Source of the DNA: Snuella sedimenti
GTDB taxonomy: Bacteria > Bacteroidota > Bacteroidia > Flavobacteriales > Flavobacteriaceae
Direction of reading: 5' to 3'
Assembly: GCF_016428595.1 (NCBI RefSeq)
Contig: NZ_JAELVQ010000010.1
Span: forward strand, 1-64,000
Length of the DNA stretch: 64,000 nt
Shown: piece by piece, positions 54,666 through 62,686 of the stretch
How the letters are laid out: the number at the start of each line of letters is the position of its first letter
Numbering within the stretch: position 1 is the stretch's first letter
The notes under the pieces: generated by a model
What the model was told of the DNA's origin: nothing
Database searches by the model: none
The model's input: the letters and a program-made list of their open reading frames with translations, nothing else
Translations under genes and position numbers: made by a program

Positions 54666-55157
54666 ATGGAGTTGATTAGACCTGTACGTACAGAGGATAG
54701 CGATCAGCTTTTGGGAATTTATAATTATTACGTTGTAAATTCTATTGTGACGTTTGATTTAAAGCCCTTTGCATTGTCCGAGTTCGAAGAAAAAGTACAT
54801 GCCATCTCAGCAGCTTATCCCTTTATTGTTTTTGAAGATAATGATAGAATTTTAGGTTATGCTTACGCCAGTAAATGGCGCGAAAAACCTGCTTACAATT
54901 TCACGGTAGAGTCTACTGTATATGTTAGACAAGATGCGCAGGGTAAACAGGTAGGCTCTAAGTTATATACAGAGCTGTTACGTTTATTAAGGCAAGGTAA
55001 CTACCATGTGGTTTTAGGTAGTTTAACACTACCCAATGAGGCCAGTGTGAAGCTTCATGAAAAATTTGGTTTTGAGAAGGTAGCCCATTTTAAAGCAGTG
55101 GGCTTAAAGTTTGGCAAGTGGTTGGATGTTGGTTTTTGGCAATTACAGTTAGATTAA
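54666..55157 (+). CDS. GNAT-family N-acetyltransferase, phosphinothricin acetyltransferase-like
   Basis: A 163-aa acetyltransferase with the GNAT fold: IRPVRTEDSDQLLGIYNYYV at the start, the core strand ILGYAYASKWREKPAYNFTVESTVYV, and the acetyl-CoA loop QDAQGKQVGSKLYTELL (Q/RxxGxG/A region). The sequence follows the Pat/MnaT subgroup, which acetylates phosphinothricin, methionine sulfone or similar small amines; the real substrate is not known. It follows the DinB gene by 3 bp and its end overlaps the convergent thioredoxin-like gene by 4 bp. Confidence 0.88.
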   Translation: MELIRPVRTEDSDQLLGIYNYYVVNSIVTFDLKPFALSEFEEKVHAISAAYPFIVFEDNDRILGYAYASKWREKPAYNFTVESTVYVRQDAQGKQVGSKLYTELLRLLRQGNYHVVLGSLTLPNEASVKLHEKFGFEKVAHFKAVGLKFGKWLDVGFWQLQLD

Positions 55158-55711
55158 GGTTTCCATTTTATATTACAACCAATACTTGGCTTTTGTGGTC
55201 TTGTGTTGGCTTCTCCTTTTAATAAGCAGTCCAATGCATGCCTTAAATCGGAACCAGTAACCGGAATACCGTTACCCGGTCTTGATGCATCCAATTGTCC
55301 CCTGTAACGTAGTTTTAAGTTCGCGTCAAATACATAAAGGTCAGGCGTACAAGCAGCGTCGTAGGCCTTTGCTACTTCTTGGCTTTCATCGTACAGGTAT
55401 GGAAAAGGGTAACCTTCGGCTATCGCATGCTGTTTCATTTTGTCGGGACCATCTTGGGGATAATGGTTCACGTCGTTGCTGGAAATGGCAATAAAGCGAA
55501 TGCCTTTTTTTGTATAGCTATTTGCAATTGCAACCAATTCCTTATTAACATGAATAACAAAAGGACAATGGTTACAAATAAACATAATAACAGTGCCATG
55601 TTTGCCTTTAAGGGATTCAAGGGACATTAATGAGCCGCTTACCGTGTCCGGTAATTTGAAAGGTGGAGCTATAGTGCCCAGAGGCAACATATTTGATGGA
55701 GTACGAGCCAT
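55154..55711 (-). CDS. Thioredoxin-family (AhpC/TSA-like) protein
   Basis: A 185-aa protein without a signal peptide and with a thioredoxin-like fold: APPFKLPDTVSGSLMSLESLKGKHGTVIMF, then the redox motif CNHCPFV near residue 45. YPFPYLYDESQEVAKAYDAACTPDLYVFD contains the cis-proline region. This matches a widespread group of peroxiredoxin-like proteins with a CxxC-P site, whose reductant and substrate are not established. It converges with and overlaps the GNAT gene by 4 bp. Confidence 0.88.
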   Translation of the reverse strand: MARTPSNMLPLGTIAPPFKLPDTVSGSLMSLESLKGKHGTVIMFICNHCPFVIHVNKELVAIANSYTKKGIRFIAISSNDVNHYPQDGPDKMKQHAIAEGYPFPYLYDESQEVAKAYDAACTPDLYVFDANLKLRYRGQLDASRPGNGIPVTGSDLRHALDCLLKGEANTRPQKPSIGCNIKWKP

Positions 55712-55778
55712 AATAAATTATTTTAGCAAAGTTCGATATAAGGAAATCATTTGACTTCGCTCAACCTGACATAATTTC

Positions 55779-55860
55779 CATTCAAAAACTGTCAATTTGA
55801 GTGATTTTTCGAAGAAAATAGTATCGAAAATAAGTTTTTGAATATCGGTTGGATTACGTC
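55779..55860. repeat. Dispersed repeat copy (partner of 7993-8075)
   Basis: About 82 bp that match the reverse complement of 7993-8075 with a few substitutions and one single-base gap. Common core TCAATTTGAGTGATTTTTCG and GTATCGAAAATAA. It follows a TTTGACTTCGCTCAACCTGAC element at 55749-55770. Degenerate relatives are at 12316-12357, 39931-39946 and 40092-40136. Confidence 0.85.
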
Positions 55861-55974
55861 GAACCCATGTTGTTTTAGCAAAGTTCGTGATTATTTATAT
55901 TTTTGAAAAATGAATGATTTAATATCTTTTGAAGATTTTACTAAAGTATGTAGGCTCACCCATATTAGAACTGT

Positions 55975-56844
55975 CTAATTTTCTAAAATTTCAACAAAGT
56001 TATTGTTTTTAATTGTAATGGAGCTAGCTCCATTACAATTGACTTCTGCATATTTTATCGGGGACATTTTCCCCAATGTATCATGTGGCCTATAATGGTT
56101 GTAATCGTGCATCCATAATTGGGTTTGTTCTCGGACTTGGTCAATGCTCTCAAAAATATATCGATTGAGTACGCCCCTCCTGAAAGAACCATTAAAGCGT
56201 TCTATAAAGGCATTTTGGGTTGGCTTTCCAGGCTGTATGTATTGAAACGTTATGCCGTGGATTTCACTCCACACAGATGTGATATTTGCTATGAACTCAG
56301 GCCCATTGTCCATGCGTATCTTTTGGGGCTTGCCCCTTTTGTTCACTAAATGGTTCAGAACCCAAACGATACGGTTGCTGGTCAAGGAAAAATCTATTTC
56401 TATATGCAGGGCCTCCCTGTTATAGTCATCAATAACATTGAAAGCTCTAAAACGTCTTTTGTTTTCAAGTACATCCGTTACAAAATCCATGCTCCAAGTA
56501 TGATTAAGAGCTTGCGGAACATCTAAAGGTTCTTTTGTTCTTGCCGGTAAACGTTTCTTGGCTTTGCGCCTTAACGGTAATCCCAATGCTTTGTATACGC
56601 GGTGAACGCGTTTGTGGTTCCAAGGCTTGCCTTCATCCTTTAAGCGGTCAAAAGCCTTCCAAAACCCTTCTTCTGGATGTTCTTCTGCCTTTTGGAGCAA
56701 TGCTCGCTCTATCTCTTTATCCTCTTTAGGCAATGGCGTGTAATAATAAACGCTCTTACTCATATTTAAAACACGGCACGCCCTACTGATACCGTAGTGA
56801 ATAAGTTCTTGGGCTATTACTCGTTTACGGTAGGGCCTTAAAGC
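55975..56844 (-). CDS. IS3 transposase OrfB (catalytic part, reached by -1 frameshift)
   Basis: The DDE integrase portion of the IS3 transposase. In the -1 frame after the A AAA AAG site, codons from 56844 read [18 protein letters not shown]..., joining without a stop to [15 protein letters not shown] at 56763. The helix-turn-helix region and the rve core follow, with DDE residues in [18 protein letters not shown] and [13 protein letters not shown]. The fused OrfAB of ~377 aa is the working transposase. An independent start at the ATG 56763 would lack the N-terminal segment. Confidence 0.93.
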   Translation of the reverse strand, partial: ALRPYRKRVIAQELIHYGISRACRVLNMSKSVYYYTPLPKEDKEIERALLQKAEEHPEEGFWKAFDRLKDEGKPWNHKRVHRVYKALGLPLRRKAKKRLPARTKEPLDVPQALNHTWSMDFVTDVLENKRRFRAFNVIDDYNREALHIEIDFSLTSNRIVWVLNHLVNKRGKPQKIRMDNGPEFIANITSVWSEIHGITFQYIQPGKPTQNAFIERFNGSFRRGVLNRYIFESIDQVREQTQLWMHDYNHYRPHDTLGKMSPIKYAEVNCNGASSITIKNNNFVEILEN

Positions 56845-57104
56845 TTTTTTTCGATGATCTCTTTGGCCATTTGGTGGTCCAGGGCCAGATTGGCATACAT
56901 CTGTTTGAGTTTGCGGTTTTCTTCCTCCAACTCTTTGATGCGCTTGAGTTCTTTACCGTTCATGCCAGCGTAGCGCTCACGCCATTTATAGAAGGCAGAA
57001 GTGCTTACCCCGTGTTCACGGGTTATCTGTTCGACACTTTTCCCGTTATCGAACTCTTTTAAAATCTTGGCTATTTGCTGCGGACTGAATTTACTTTTTC
57101 TCAT
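56838..57104 (-). CDS. IS3 transposase OrfA (DNA-binding part)
   Basis: An 88-aa protein with a helix-turn-helix ([39 protein letters not shown]) and a C-terminal leucine-zipper-like coiled coil ([23 protein letters not shown]), which binds the IS ends and oligomerises. Its last codons contain A AAA AAG in the right phase (minus strand 56850-56844) followed closely by TAA, the standard IS3 programmed -1 frameshift arrangement that yields OrfAB. Confidence 0.94.
   Translation of the reverse strand: MRKSKFSPQQIAKILKEFDNGKSVEQITREHGVSTSAFYKWRERYAGMNGKELKRIKELEEENRKLKQMYANLALDHQMAKEIIEKKL
56844..56850 (-). promoter_or_regulatory. Programmed -1 ribosomal frameshift site A AAA AAG
   Basis: The heptamer overlaps codons GAA AAA AAG of orfA and lies two codons before its TAA stop. 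Shifting back one base reads GCT TTA AGG in the orfB frame. The same heptamer is used by IS911 and dnaX. Confidence 0.88.
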
Positions 57105-57530
57105 AATTACTGTTTAAAGTTAATATTTTTTTACACTTTTAAACAGTTCGGTTTTAAGGGGAGCTTACAAGTAGACCTTCGGGTAGGAACTATAATAGAT
57201 GTAAATGACTTTCCTAAAGCCAGAAAACCTGCTTACCAGCTAACGATTGATTTTGGGGATTTAGGGGTAAAAAAAACATCGGCACAAATAACGACTTTGT
57301 ACAGTAAAGAAGCATTATTAAATAGACAAATAGTAGCTATTGTTAATTTCCCTAAAAAGCAAATAGCCAATTTTATGAGTGCTTGTTTGGTATTGGGGGC
57401 AGTTAATGGAAAAGATGTTATTTTGTTAAACCCAGAAGATAGGGTTAAAAATGGGACACCTGTTTCTTAAGGCTAAGTCTTCATTTTTTTAAGCTTGTAC
57501 TAGGATAATATAAAATATACATGAATAAAA

Positions 57531-57559
57531 AAGCCGTTATCAAGAAGATAACGGCTTTT
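57531..57559. terminator. Bidirectional terminator between csaA remnant and DUF3276 gene
   Basis: GCCGTTATC (57533-57541) and GATAACGGC (57547-57555) with a 5-nt loop, flanked by A-run on the left and TTTT on the right, so it works in both directions for the two convergent genes. Confidence 0.85.
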
Positions 57560-57584
57560 GTTGGTTGCATTGATTTTGGGTCGG

Positions 57585-57983
57585 TTATATATCGTCAAAA
57601 TCTATATCAGTAAAACTTTCTGCTGGTTTGTGGGCATTTTCATTATTAGCGTTTGCATTATTATACCCATCTTGGTCATATTCCTTTTTAAAGTCCTTTT
57701 GATGACGTTCGCTAATAACTTCATCGCCTTTTTCCTGGATAATATAATCGGTCATTTCGGCTAGGATAGATTTAAATTCAGAGAAGTCTTCTTTATAAAT
57801 ATATATCTTGTGCTTTTTATAATGAAAAGACCCATCGTCATTAGTAAATTTTTTACTTTCCGTAATGGTAAGATAATAATCGTCTGCTTTAGTCGCTCTT
57901 ACATCAAAAAAATATGTACGTCTTCCTGCTCTTAATACTTTTGAAAATATCTCCTCTTTCTCCATCATATCATTATTGTTCAT
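57585..57983 (-). CDS. DUF3276 (PUR-family) nucleic-acid-binding protein
   Basis: A 132-aa cytoplasmic protein. Residues ~5-90 match the DUF3276/PUR-alpha-like domain: EEIFSKVLRAGRRTYFFDVRATKADDYYLTITESKK and HYKKHKIYIYKEDFSEFKSIL. The fold is related to the purine-rich-element-binding Pur domain, and a bacterial homologue binds single-stranded nucleic acid in vitro. The C-terminus is acidic and asparagine-rich (QDGYNNANANNENAHK). Cellular role not settled. It is followed by a strong terminator. Confidence 0.9.
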   Translation of the reverse strand: MNNNDMMEKEEIFSKVLRAGRRTYFFDVRATKADDYYLTITESKKFTNDDGSFHYKKHKIYIYKEDFSEFKSILAEMTDYIIQEKGDEVISERHQKDFKKEYDQDGYNNANANNENAHKPAESFTDIDFDDI

Positions 57984-58139
57984 AGTTGTATTTTAAATTT
58001 ATCTATTGTCATTAAGTTCCTCAAAAATCTAAAAAAATAGCATATTAACCAACAAATTATGAAAATTCTTTTATTTAAGTTGCTATTTAGGCAATTTAAA
58101 GTGGCTATAAATGTATATTCTATACGCCTTTGCGCGTTA

Positions 58140-59906
58140 TTAATCCATGTCAACTTCAGATTCACTTAGTTGTTTTAAATACAGGTGTTTGTAGTAACCT
58201 TCTGCATTTATGAGGGTGTCATGTGTGCCAGATTGTACAATTTCTCCATTATCGAGTACAATAATTTTATCGGCGTTTTTAGCAGATGAGACCCTATGGC
58301 TCACAATAATGGTTGTTTTGTTTTGCGATATCTTGTTTAGGTTTGTTAGTATTTTTTCCTCTGTTTCGGTGTCAACAGCCGATAGGCAATCATCAAATAA
58401 TAAGATTTGAGGCGATTTTATAATGGCCCTGGCAATCGAAACGCGCTGTTTTTGTCCGCCAGAAAGTGTTATCCCGCGTTCGCCTAAAACGGTATCATAG
58501 CCATTGTTGAATTTGATAATGTTTTTGTGAACGTGGGCTTTTTTAGCTGCACTTATCACGTCTTCGTCGGTAGCATCTTCTTTTCCAAATTTAATATTAT
58601 TCTTTATGGTATCTGAAAACAAAAAGGCATCTTGTGGTACATAACCAATACCGTTCCTTAAAGATGTGAGATTGTGTTGGCTAATTTTTGTCCCATTAAT
58701 TGTAATGGTTCCTTCGTCGATATCGTAAAGACGTCCAATTAAATCCAGTATGGTGGATTTTCCCGATCCGGTTTTTCCCAAAATAGCAAGGGTTTCTCCT
58801 TGTTTAAGGGTAAAGCTAACATTTTTTAAGGCTTGTATGTTGGTGTCGTCGTAGGTAAAGGATACGTTATTGAAACTAATATCGCCATCAATATTCGTAT
58901 CTACATTAACAGTATTCTTTATTTCGGGGGCAATATTTAAAAACTCGTTAATTCGTTTTTGGGAGGCTTCGGCCTGTTGTACTATTGAAGTAACCCAACC
59001 TACTGTTGCTACTGGCCAAGTAAGCATATTGACATAAATAATAAACTCGGCAATGGTACCCAAACTTTCAATTTCACCATTAATATATTGCATACCGCCA
59101 ATGTAAATAACTAATAGGTTACTGGCACCAATAAGTAGTATCATCATTGGGAAAAACAATGCTTGTACTCTAGCCAAGCTAAGGTGCTTGTCTTTACTGT
59201 CTGCAGCCAATGCATTAAAATTTTTGGATGTTTCTGGTTCAATGCCATATGCTTTTATAACAGAAATACCACTAAAGGATTCTTGTGTAAACGTGGATAG
59301 TTTTGAAAGGTATTCTTGTACTATGGTACTGCGTTTATGGATTTCCCTACTTAATTTATAAATGGCCACAGATAGAATTGGTAAGGGCATAATAGTATAA
59401 AGAGTAAGCTTAGGCGCTTCACTAAACATATATATTAATGCTATAATAAATAGTGTTACGGTGTTAATACTGTACATAATGGCAGGACCCGCGTACATAC
59501 GCACACGACCAACATCTTCACTAATTCGGTTCATTAAATCGCCAGTTCTGTTCTTTTTATAAAAGTTTAAAGATAACTTTTGATAATGTTCGTAGACTTC
59601 ATTTTTTAGATCGAATTCTATATAACGGGAGACATTAATAATGGTTTGTCTCATAAAAAACGTTAGGATACCCGCAATAAAAGCGGCTCCAATAATGTAA
59701 AAGATAATCTCTCCAAGTTCGGCTTGTATGCTACTCGATCCAAAATCGCCGCCATCTTTATACTTTTCTACAATTACAAAAATTTCACGAACAAGGCGTG
59801 GTGTAAAAAGTAAAAATATTCTAGCTACAATGGTGATAATGATCCCTAATAAAAGATACGTTTTGTATTTAAAAAAGTATTTGTTTAAATGTTGTAATTC
59901 TTTCAT
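58140..59906 (-). CDS. ABC exporter, fused membrane and ATPase domains (MsbA-like family)
   Basis: A 588-aa half-transporter that would work as a dimer. Six membrane helices cover residues ~15-310 with coupling loop ENRTGDLMNRISEDVGRVR-like (KKNRTGDLMNRISEDV). The ATPase domain has Walker A ILGKTGSGKSTILDLIGRLYD, Q-loop IGYVPQDAFLFSDTI, signature GITLSGGQKQRVSIARAI, Walker B ILLFDDCLSAVD and H-loop IIVSHRVSSA. Substrate unknown; lipid, drug or peptide export are all possible. Walker B has D in place of the catalytic Glu (LLFDDCLSAVD), as in one half of many heterodimeric exporters, so a partner subunit may exist elsewhere. Confidence 0.92.
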   Translation of the reverse strand: MKELQHLNKYFFKYKTYLLLGIIITIVARIFLLFTPRLVREIFVIVEKYKDGGDFGSSSIQAELGEIIFYIIGAAFIAGILTFFMRQTIINVSRYIEFDLKNEVYEHYQKLSLNFYKKNRTGDLMNRISEDVGRVRMYAGPAIMYSINTVTLFIIALIYMFSEAPKLTLYTIMPLPILSVAIYKLSREIHKRSTIVQEYLSKLSTFTQESFSGISVIKAYGIEPETSKNFNALAADSKDKHLSLARVQALFFPMMILLIGASNLLVIYIGGMQYINGEIESLGTIAEFIIYVNMLTWPVATVGWVTSIVQQAEASQKRINEFLNIAPEIKNTVNVDTNIDGDISFNNVSFTYDDTNIQALKNVSFTLKQGETLAILGKTGSGKSTILDLIGRLYDIDEGTITINGTKISQHNLTSLRNGIGYVPQDAFLFSDTIKNNIKFGKEDATDEDVISAAKKAHVHKNIIKFNNGYDTVLGERGITLSGGQKQRVSIARAIIKSPQILLFDDCLSAVDTETEEKILTNLNKISQNKTTIIVSHRVSSAKNADKIIVLDNGEIVQSGTHDTLINAEGYYKHLYLKQLSESEVDMD

Positions 59907-60491
59907 TTATAATTGTGGAACTAATTTAAGAAAACAAAGATACAGGATTAAAACAATACATACGTGCTAATAAATGTTAAGGGAATTGTAATACTAGTAT
60001 TGATTTTAGAGTGCTTCAGGGTTTTTCTATTTTCTAAAAAGGGTTGTATTTACTCGTAATTGCTACTTAAATGCTCTAAGGTTTGTTTAAAGGCTAAAAG
60101 GTTTCTCCATTAACGGCATTGTAGACTTGCTCAAAGTAGTTTGCTTGTATTTCGTTCCTATTTGTTTCTTTGTATTTTAAAAGTGCCTTTCTCGTGTTAG
60201 GTCCACTTCATTTTAGATTAAGAACAAAACGTTAAGATGGGCTATGAAATGCCCATTAACAAAAAGTTGCAATCCCAACCGAAATCGAAGATTCATGAAC
60301 TCCTATTTTCAAAATAAAAACACGTGAGTATATGGTAATTTGGGCATCGCATCTGACCACTAAAAAACAATAGACATTAACAGATGAAATAATAAGCTTA
60401 TATTTTGATTATAATTTTTTAAAATAGTTTTATTTTTGCAGCTTGAAAAACAACTAAGTTTTTACTTTTTTAATTTTAGTTCATTGTTATT
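59907..60491. other. 585-bp divergent gap; partial dispersed repeat and nusB promoter
   Basis: Positions ~60238-60390 show partial likeness to the first part of the cas1-cas2 spacer (ATGAAATG-CCCAT, GCATCTGACC, AACAGATGAAA). No gene or RNA is recognised elsewhere in the gap. The promoter of nusB is at its right end. Confidence 0.5.
60405..60438 (+). promoter_or_regulatory. Candidate nusB promoter
   Basis: TTG at 60405-60407 and TATTTTTG at 60431-60438, spaced by 23 bp, slightly longer than the consensus 19-21. It lies 53 bp upstream of the nusB ATG. Confidence 0.55.
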
Positions 60492-61436
60492 ATGCTAAAC
60501 AGAAGACATATTCGTGTAAAAGTAATGCAAACCATTTATGCCTTTAAAGGCGGGGAAAGTGATGATTTTAGCAAGGATCAGAAATTTTTATTGTTTAGTA
60601 TAGATAACATGTACAGTTTGTACTTATTGATAATTTCCTTGTTATTGGAAGTTCAAAAACGTGCAGAAAGTGATCTTCAGAAAAAACAGCGCAAGCATTT
60701 AGCAACTAAGGAAGATAAAGACCCTAATAGAAAATTTGTGAATAACGAGGTCTTTAAGCTACTTCAAGATAATATAGAATTGAAGAATCAATTAGAAGCA
60801 TATGGTGTAAATAACTGGGAGTTAGATAGCGAATATGTTGATGTGATCTTTAAGGCTATTGTAAACAGTGATTTGTATAAGGAGTATATGCAAACAAGAG
60901 TATCTGACTTTAAGGAAGATAAAACGTTTGTTGTAGATGTGTTTAAAGAGATAATAGCGCCAAACGATAAGCTTTACGACTATATAGAAGATAAGAACCT
61001 TACTTGGTTAGATGATTTGCCGACGGTGAATACGACCATTCTAAAATTATTAAGAAAGGTAAAAAGAAGCACAACTGAAAATCATTTTACACCTAAATTA
61101 TATAAGGATATAGAAGACAAGCAGTACGCTATCGATTTATTTAAGAAAACACTATTAAACAGAACCGCCATAAACAAAGAAATTGAGCTTAAAACCCAAA
61201 ATTGGGATTCTGAACGTATTGCAAGTATCGATTTTGTTTTGTTACAAATGGCTATTGGTGAATTAAAGTTTTTCCCTTCAATTCCTGTAAAAGTAACCAT
61301 CAATGAATATTTGGAAATAGCGAAGGAATACTCTACGCCTAAAAGCAGTATTTTTATAAATGGTATACTGGATAAGCTAGTGAAAGAATATGCCGAAGCA
61401 GGTGCCTTAAACAAAGTAGGGCGTGGCTTGATGTAG
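60492..61436 (+). CDS. nusB: Transcription antitermination factor NusB (long Bacteroidota form)
   Basis: A 314-aa protein, about twice the length of E. coli NusB. The N-terminal NRRHIRVKVMQTIYAF and the C-terminal half (residues ~190-305) with the NusB core, NRTAINKEIELKTQNWDSERIASIDFVLLQMAIGEL and VTINEYLEIAKEYSTPKSSIFINGILDKLVKE, are diagnostic. The middle part is an extra helical region typical of this phylum. NusB with NusE binds boxA RNA and keeps rRNA transcription from terminating. It is followed by the DUF1573 gene 80 bp on and then yajC. Confidence 0.94.
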   Translation: MLNRRHIRVKVMQTIYAFKGGESDDFSKDQKFLLFSIDNMYSLYLLIISLLLEVQKRAESDLQKKQRKHLATKEDKDPNRKFVNNEVFKLLQDNIELKNQLEAYGVNNWELDSEYVDVIFKAIVNSDLYKEYMQTRVSDFKEDKTFVVDVFKEIIAPNDKLYDYIEDKNLTWLDDLPTVNTTILKLLRKVKRSTTENHFTPKLYKDIEDKQYAIDLFKKTLLNRTAINKEIELKTQNWDSERIASIDFVLLQMAIGELKFFPSIPVKVTINEYLEIAKEYSTPKSSIFINGILDKLVKEYAEAGALNKVGRGLM

Positions 61437-61516
61437 GTTTTTTGTTAAGAAATTGATAAAACTTTTTAATGGATTAAATAATTCCTATTTTTATACCCAA
61501 ACTAAAACGATCTATT

Positions 61517-61981
61517 ATGAGAAAAATAATATTAGGAGTAAGCGTATTTTGTTTAGTGGCGTTTGTGTCGTCATGTAAAGAAGATGCCTCAAAAAAGATT
61601 AACGAAAATAACGTAGCTGAAGCAGCAGTAAGAGATGCCAATGCATCTAAATTTCCTGTTATCGAGTTTGATAAAACAGAGCATGATTTTGGAGAAATTG
61701 AAGCTAAAACATCGGTAGAAACTGTTTTTAAATATAAGAATACAGGAGAAGCTCCTTTAGTGATTACCGATATAAAAAGTTCTTGTGGCTGTACAGTGCC
61801 CAAAGATTGGAGCAGAGAACCACTTGCACCAGGAGCGTCAGGACAGTTTTCTGTAAAATTTAACGGCAGCGGAACCAATAAAGTTTCGAAGACCATTACT
61901 GTTACTGCTAATACAGAAAAGGGTAGAGAAACTGTAAAAATTACGGCATTTGTAAAACCAGATCCAACAAAAGCAAAGTAA
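61517..61981 (+). CDS. DUF1573 lipoprotein
   Basis: A 154-aa exported lipoprotein (lipobox FVSSCKE, Cys about residue 17) with one DUF1573 immunoglobulin-like domain: VIEFDKTEHDFGEIEAKTSVETVFKYKNTGEAPLVITDIKSSCGCTVP. The motif SSCGCT is the family hallmark. The biochemical function is unknown; related domains sit in ASPM/Hydin-type folds and T9SS-associated proteins. In Flavobacteriia it is regularly next to nusB and yajC, as here. Confidence 0.93.
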   Translation: MRKIILGVSVFCLVAFVSSCKEDASKKINENNVAEAAVRDANASKFPVIEFDKTEHDFGEIEAKTSVETVFKYKNTGEAPLVITDIKSSCGCTVPKDWSREPLAPGASGQFSVKFNGSGTNKVSKTITVTANTEKGRETVKITAFVKPDPTKAK

Positions 61982-62024
61982 AACAATCAGCTGAACAATT
62001 AAATTCAGCATAATATTTAAAATA

Positions 62025-62324
62025 ATGACCGAAGGAGGAGGAATAGGTAGTTTTTTACCATTTATATTAATGTTTGTAGTAGTGTATTTCTTTATGATTG
62101 CACCACAAATGAAGCGTGCTAAAAAAGAGAAAAAATTTAACGCCGAGTTAAAACGGGGCGATAAAGTAATCACTAAAAGTGGACTGCACGGCAAGATATT
62201 AGAATTAAACGATAAAGATGGTAGTTGTATTATCGAAACCATGTCGGGTAAAGTTAAGTTTGAGCGCTCTGCACTTTCAATGGAGTTGAGTGCCAAACTA
62301 AATGCAACTCCAGTAACAAAATAA
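62025..62324 (+). CDS. yajC: Preprotein translocase subunit YajC
   Basis: A 99-aa inner-membrane protein of the SecDF-YajC accessory complex. One N-terminal membrane helix (SFLPFILMFVVVYFFMIAPQ) with the family MIAPQMKRAKK junction, then a small cytoplasmic domain LKRGDKVITKSGLHGKILELND. The start MTEGGGIGSFLP follows GAGG-like upstream sequence. Third gene of the nusB-DUF1573-yajC series, with a terminator 59 bp past its end. Confidence 0.95.
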   Translation: MTEGGGIGSFLPFILMFVVVYFFMIAPQMKRAKKEKKFNAELKRGDKVITKSGLHGKILELNDKDGSCIIETMSGKVKFERSALSMELSAKLNATPVTK

Positions 62325-62686
62325 AGAACAGCTATTCCTGTTTAAAGACCGCTTAATTGTGGTTAATTATCCATAAAAATTATGAGACTGTCTTAGACTA
62401 AAGGCAGTCTCTTTTTAATTTGGGCGGTATGCGATAGTGTATTCTCAATATTGAAAGAACTAATTATTTACAGTTAAAAGAAATTAATTGAAAGCTAAGA
62501 GACTGTTTAAATTCCACCTTTTGGTTTTGTTATGCCCCTTTTTTCACCACTTTTCGTTATGAAAATCCTCATTTAGCGCTGCTAAACTCCGGTTTTAAAG
62601 CCTTAATTGGCAAAAAAATGACCTATAACAAATTTCAAAAACGAATTTTAAACAGTCTCTAAATCAAAGTCTGATTATTTGGAATT
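62325..62686. repeat. 362-bp convergent gap with a 163-bp MITE-like element (62498-62660)
   Basis: Besides the yajC terminator, AGAGACTGTTTAA... at 62498 and its near-complement ...TTAAACAGTCTCT ending at 62660 form ~17-bp terminal inverted repeats with one extra base on the right. The 130-bp interior is non-coding, with a TTTAGCGCTGCTAAA palindrome. I recall similar elements in other flavobacterial genomes. The right end lies 26 bp from the stop of the M14 peptidase gene. Possible flanking duplication is not clear. Confidence 0.65.
62383..62416 (+). terminator. Terminator after yajC
   Basis: GAGACTG and CAGTCTC form the outer stem, with an inner CTT/AAG pairing, followed by TTTTT. It ends the nusB-DUF1573-yajC transcript. 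Confidence 0.75.

Larger units (their letters stand above)
55949..57170 (-). mobile_element. Complete IS3-family insertion sequence, 1222 bp, 4-bp target duplication
   Basis: Bounded by imperfect terminal inverted repeats: the left end reads TGTAGGCTCACCCAT... and the right end, reverse complemented, TGTAAGCTCCCCTTA..., both with AACTGTxTAA further in. Ends are 5'-TG...CA-3'. AGTA flanks it on both sides (55945-55948 and 57171-57174), the duplicated target. It carries overlapping orfA and orfB on the minus strand with a -1 frameshift signal. All parts look intact, so it may still be active. Confidence 0.96.
55910..57470 (+). pseudogene. csaA-like tRNA-binding-domain protein gene split by an IS3 element
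   Basis: The 5' fragment (ATG 55910 to 55948) encodes MNDLISFEDFTKV and the 3' fragment (from 57175) continues DLRVGTIIDVNDFPKARKP to the stop at 57470. Removing the IS and one 4-bp duplication restores a continuous frame of ~111 codons, the length of CsaA-type proteins. The restored protein has the EMAP/Myf OB-fold signature VDLRVGTI and QIVAIVNFPKKQIANFMSACLVLGA. Such proteins bind tRNA or act as export chaperones. The downstream half could be expressed from an ATG inside the IS end at 57075, but its first residues would be foreign. Very likely inactive. Confidence 0.95.

Noticed and set aside
57075-57470. A complete 131-aa gene starting at 57075
   Set aside because: Its first ~32 codons are IS3 terminal sequence; the real gene starts at 55910 and is split by the IS.
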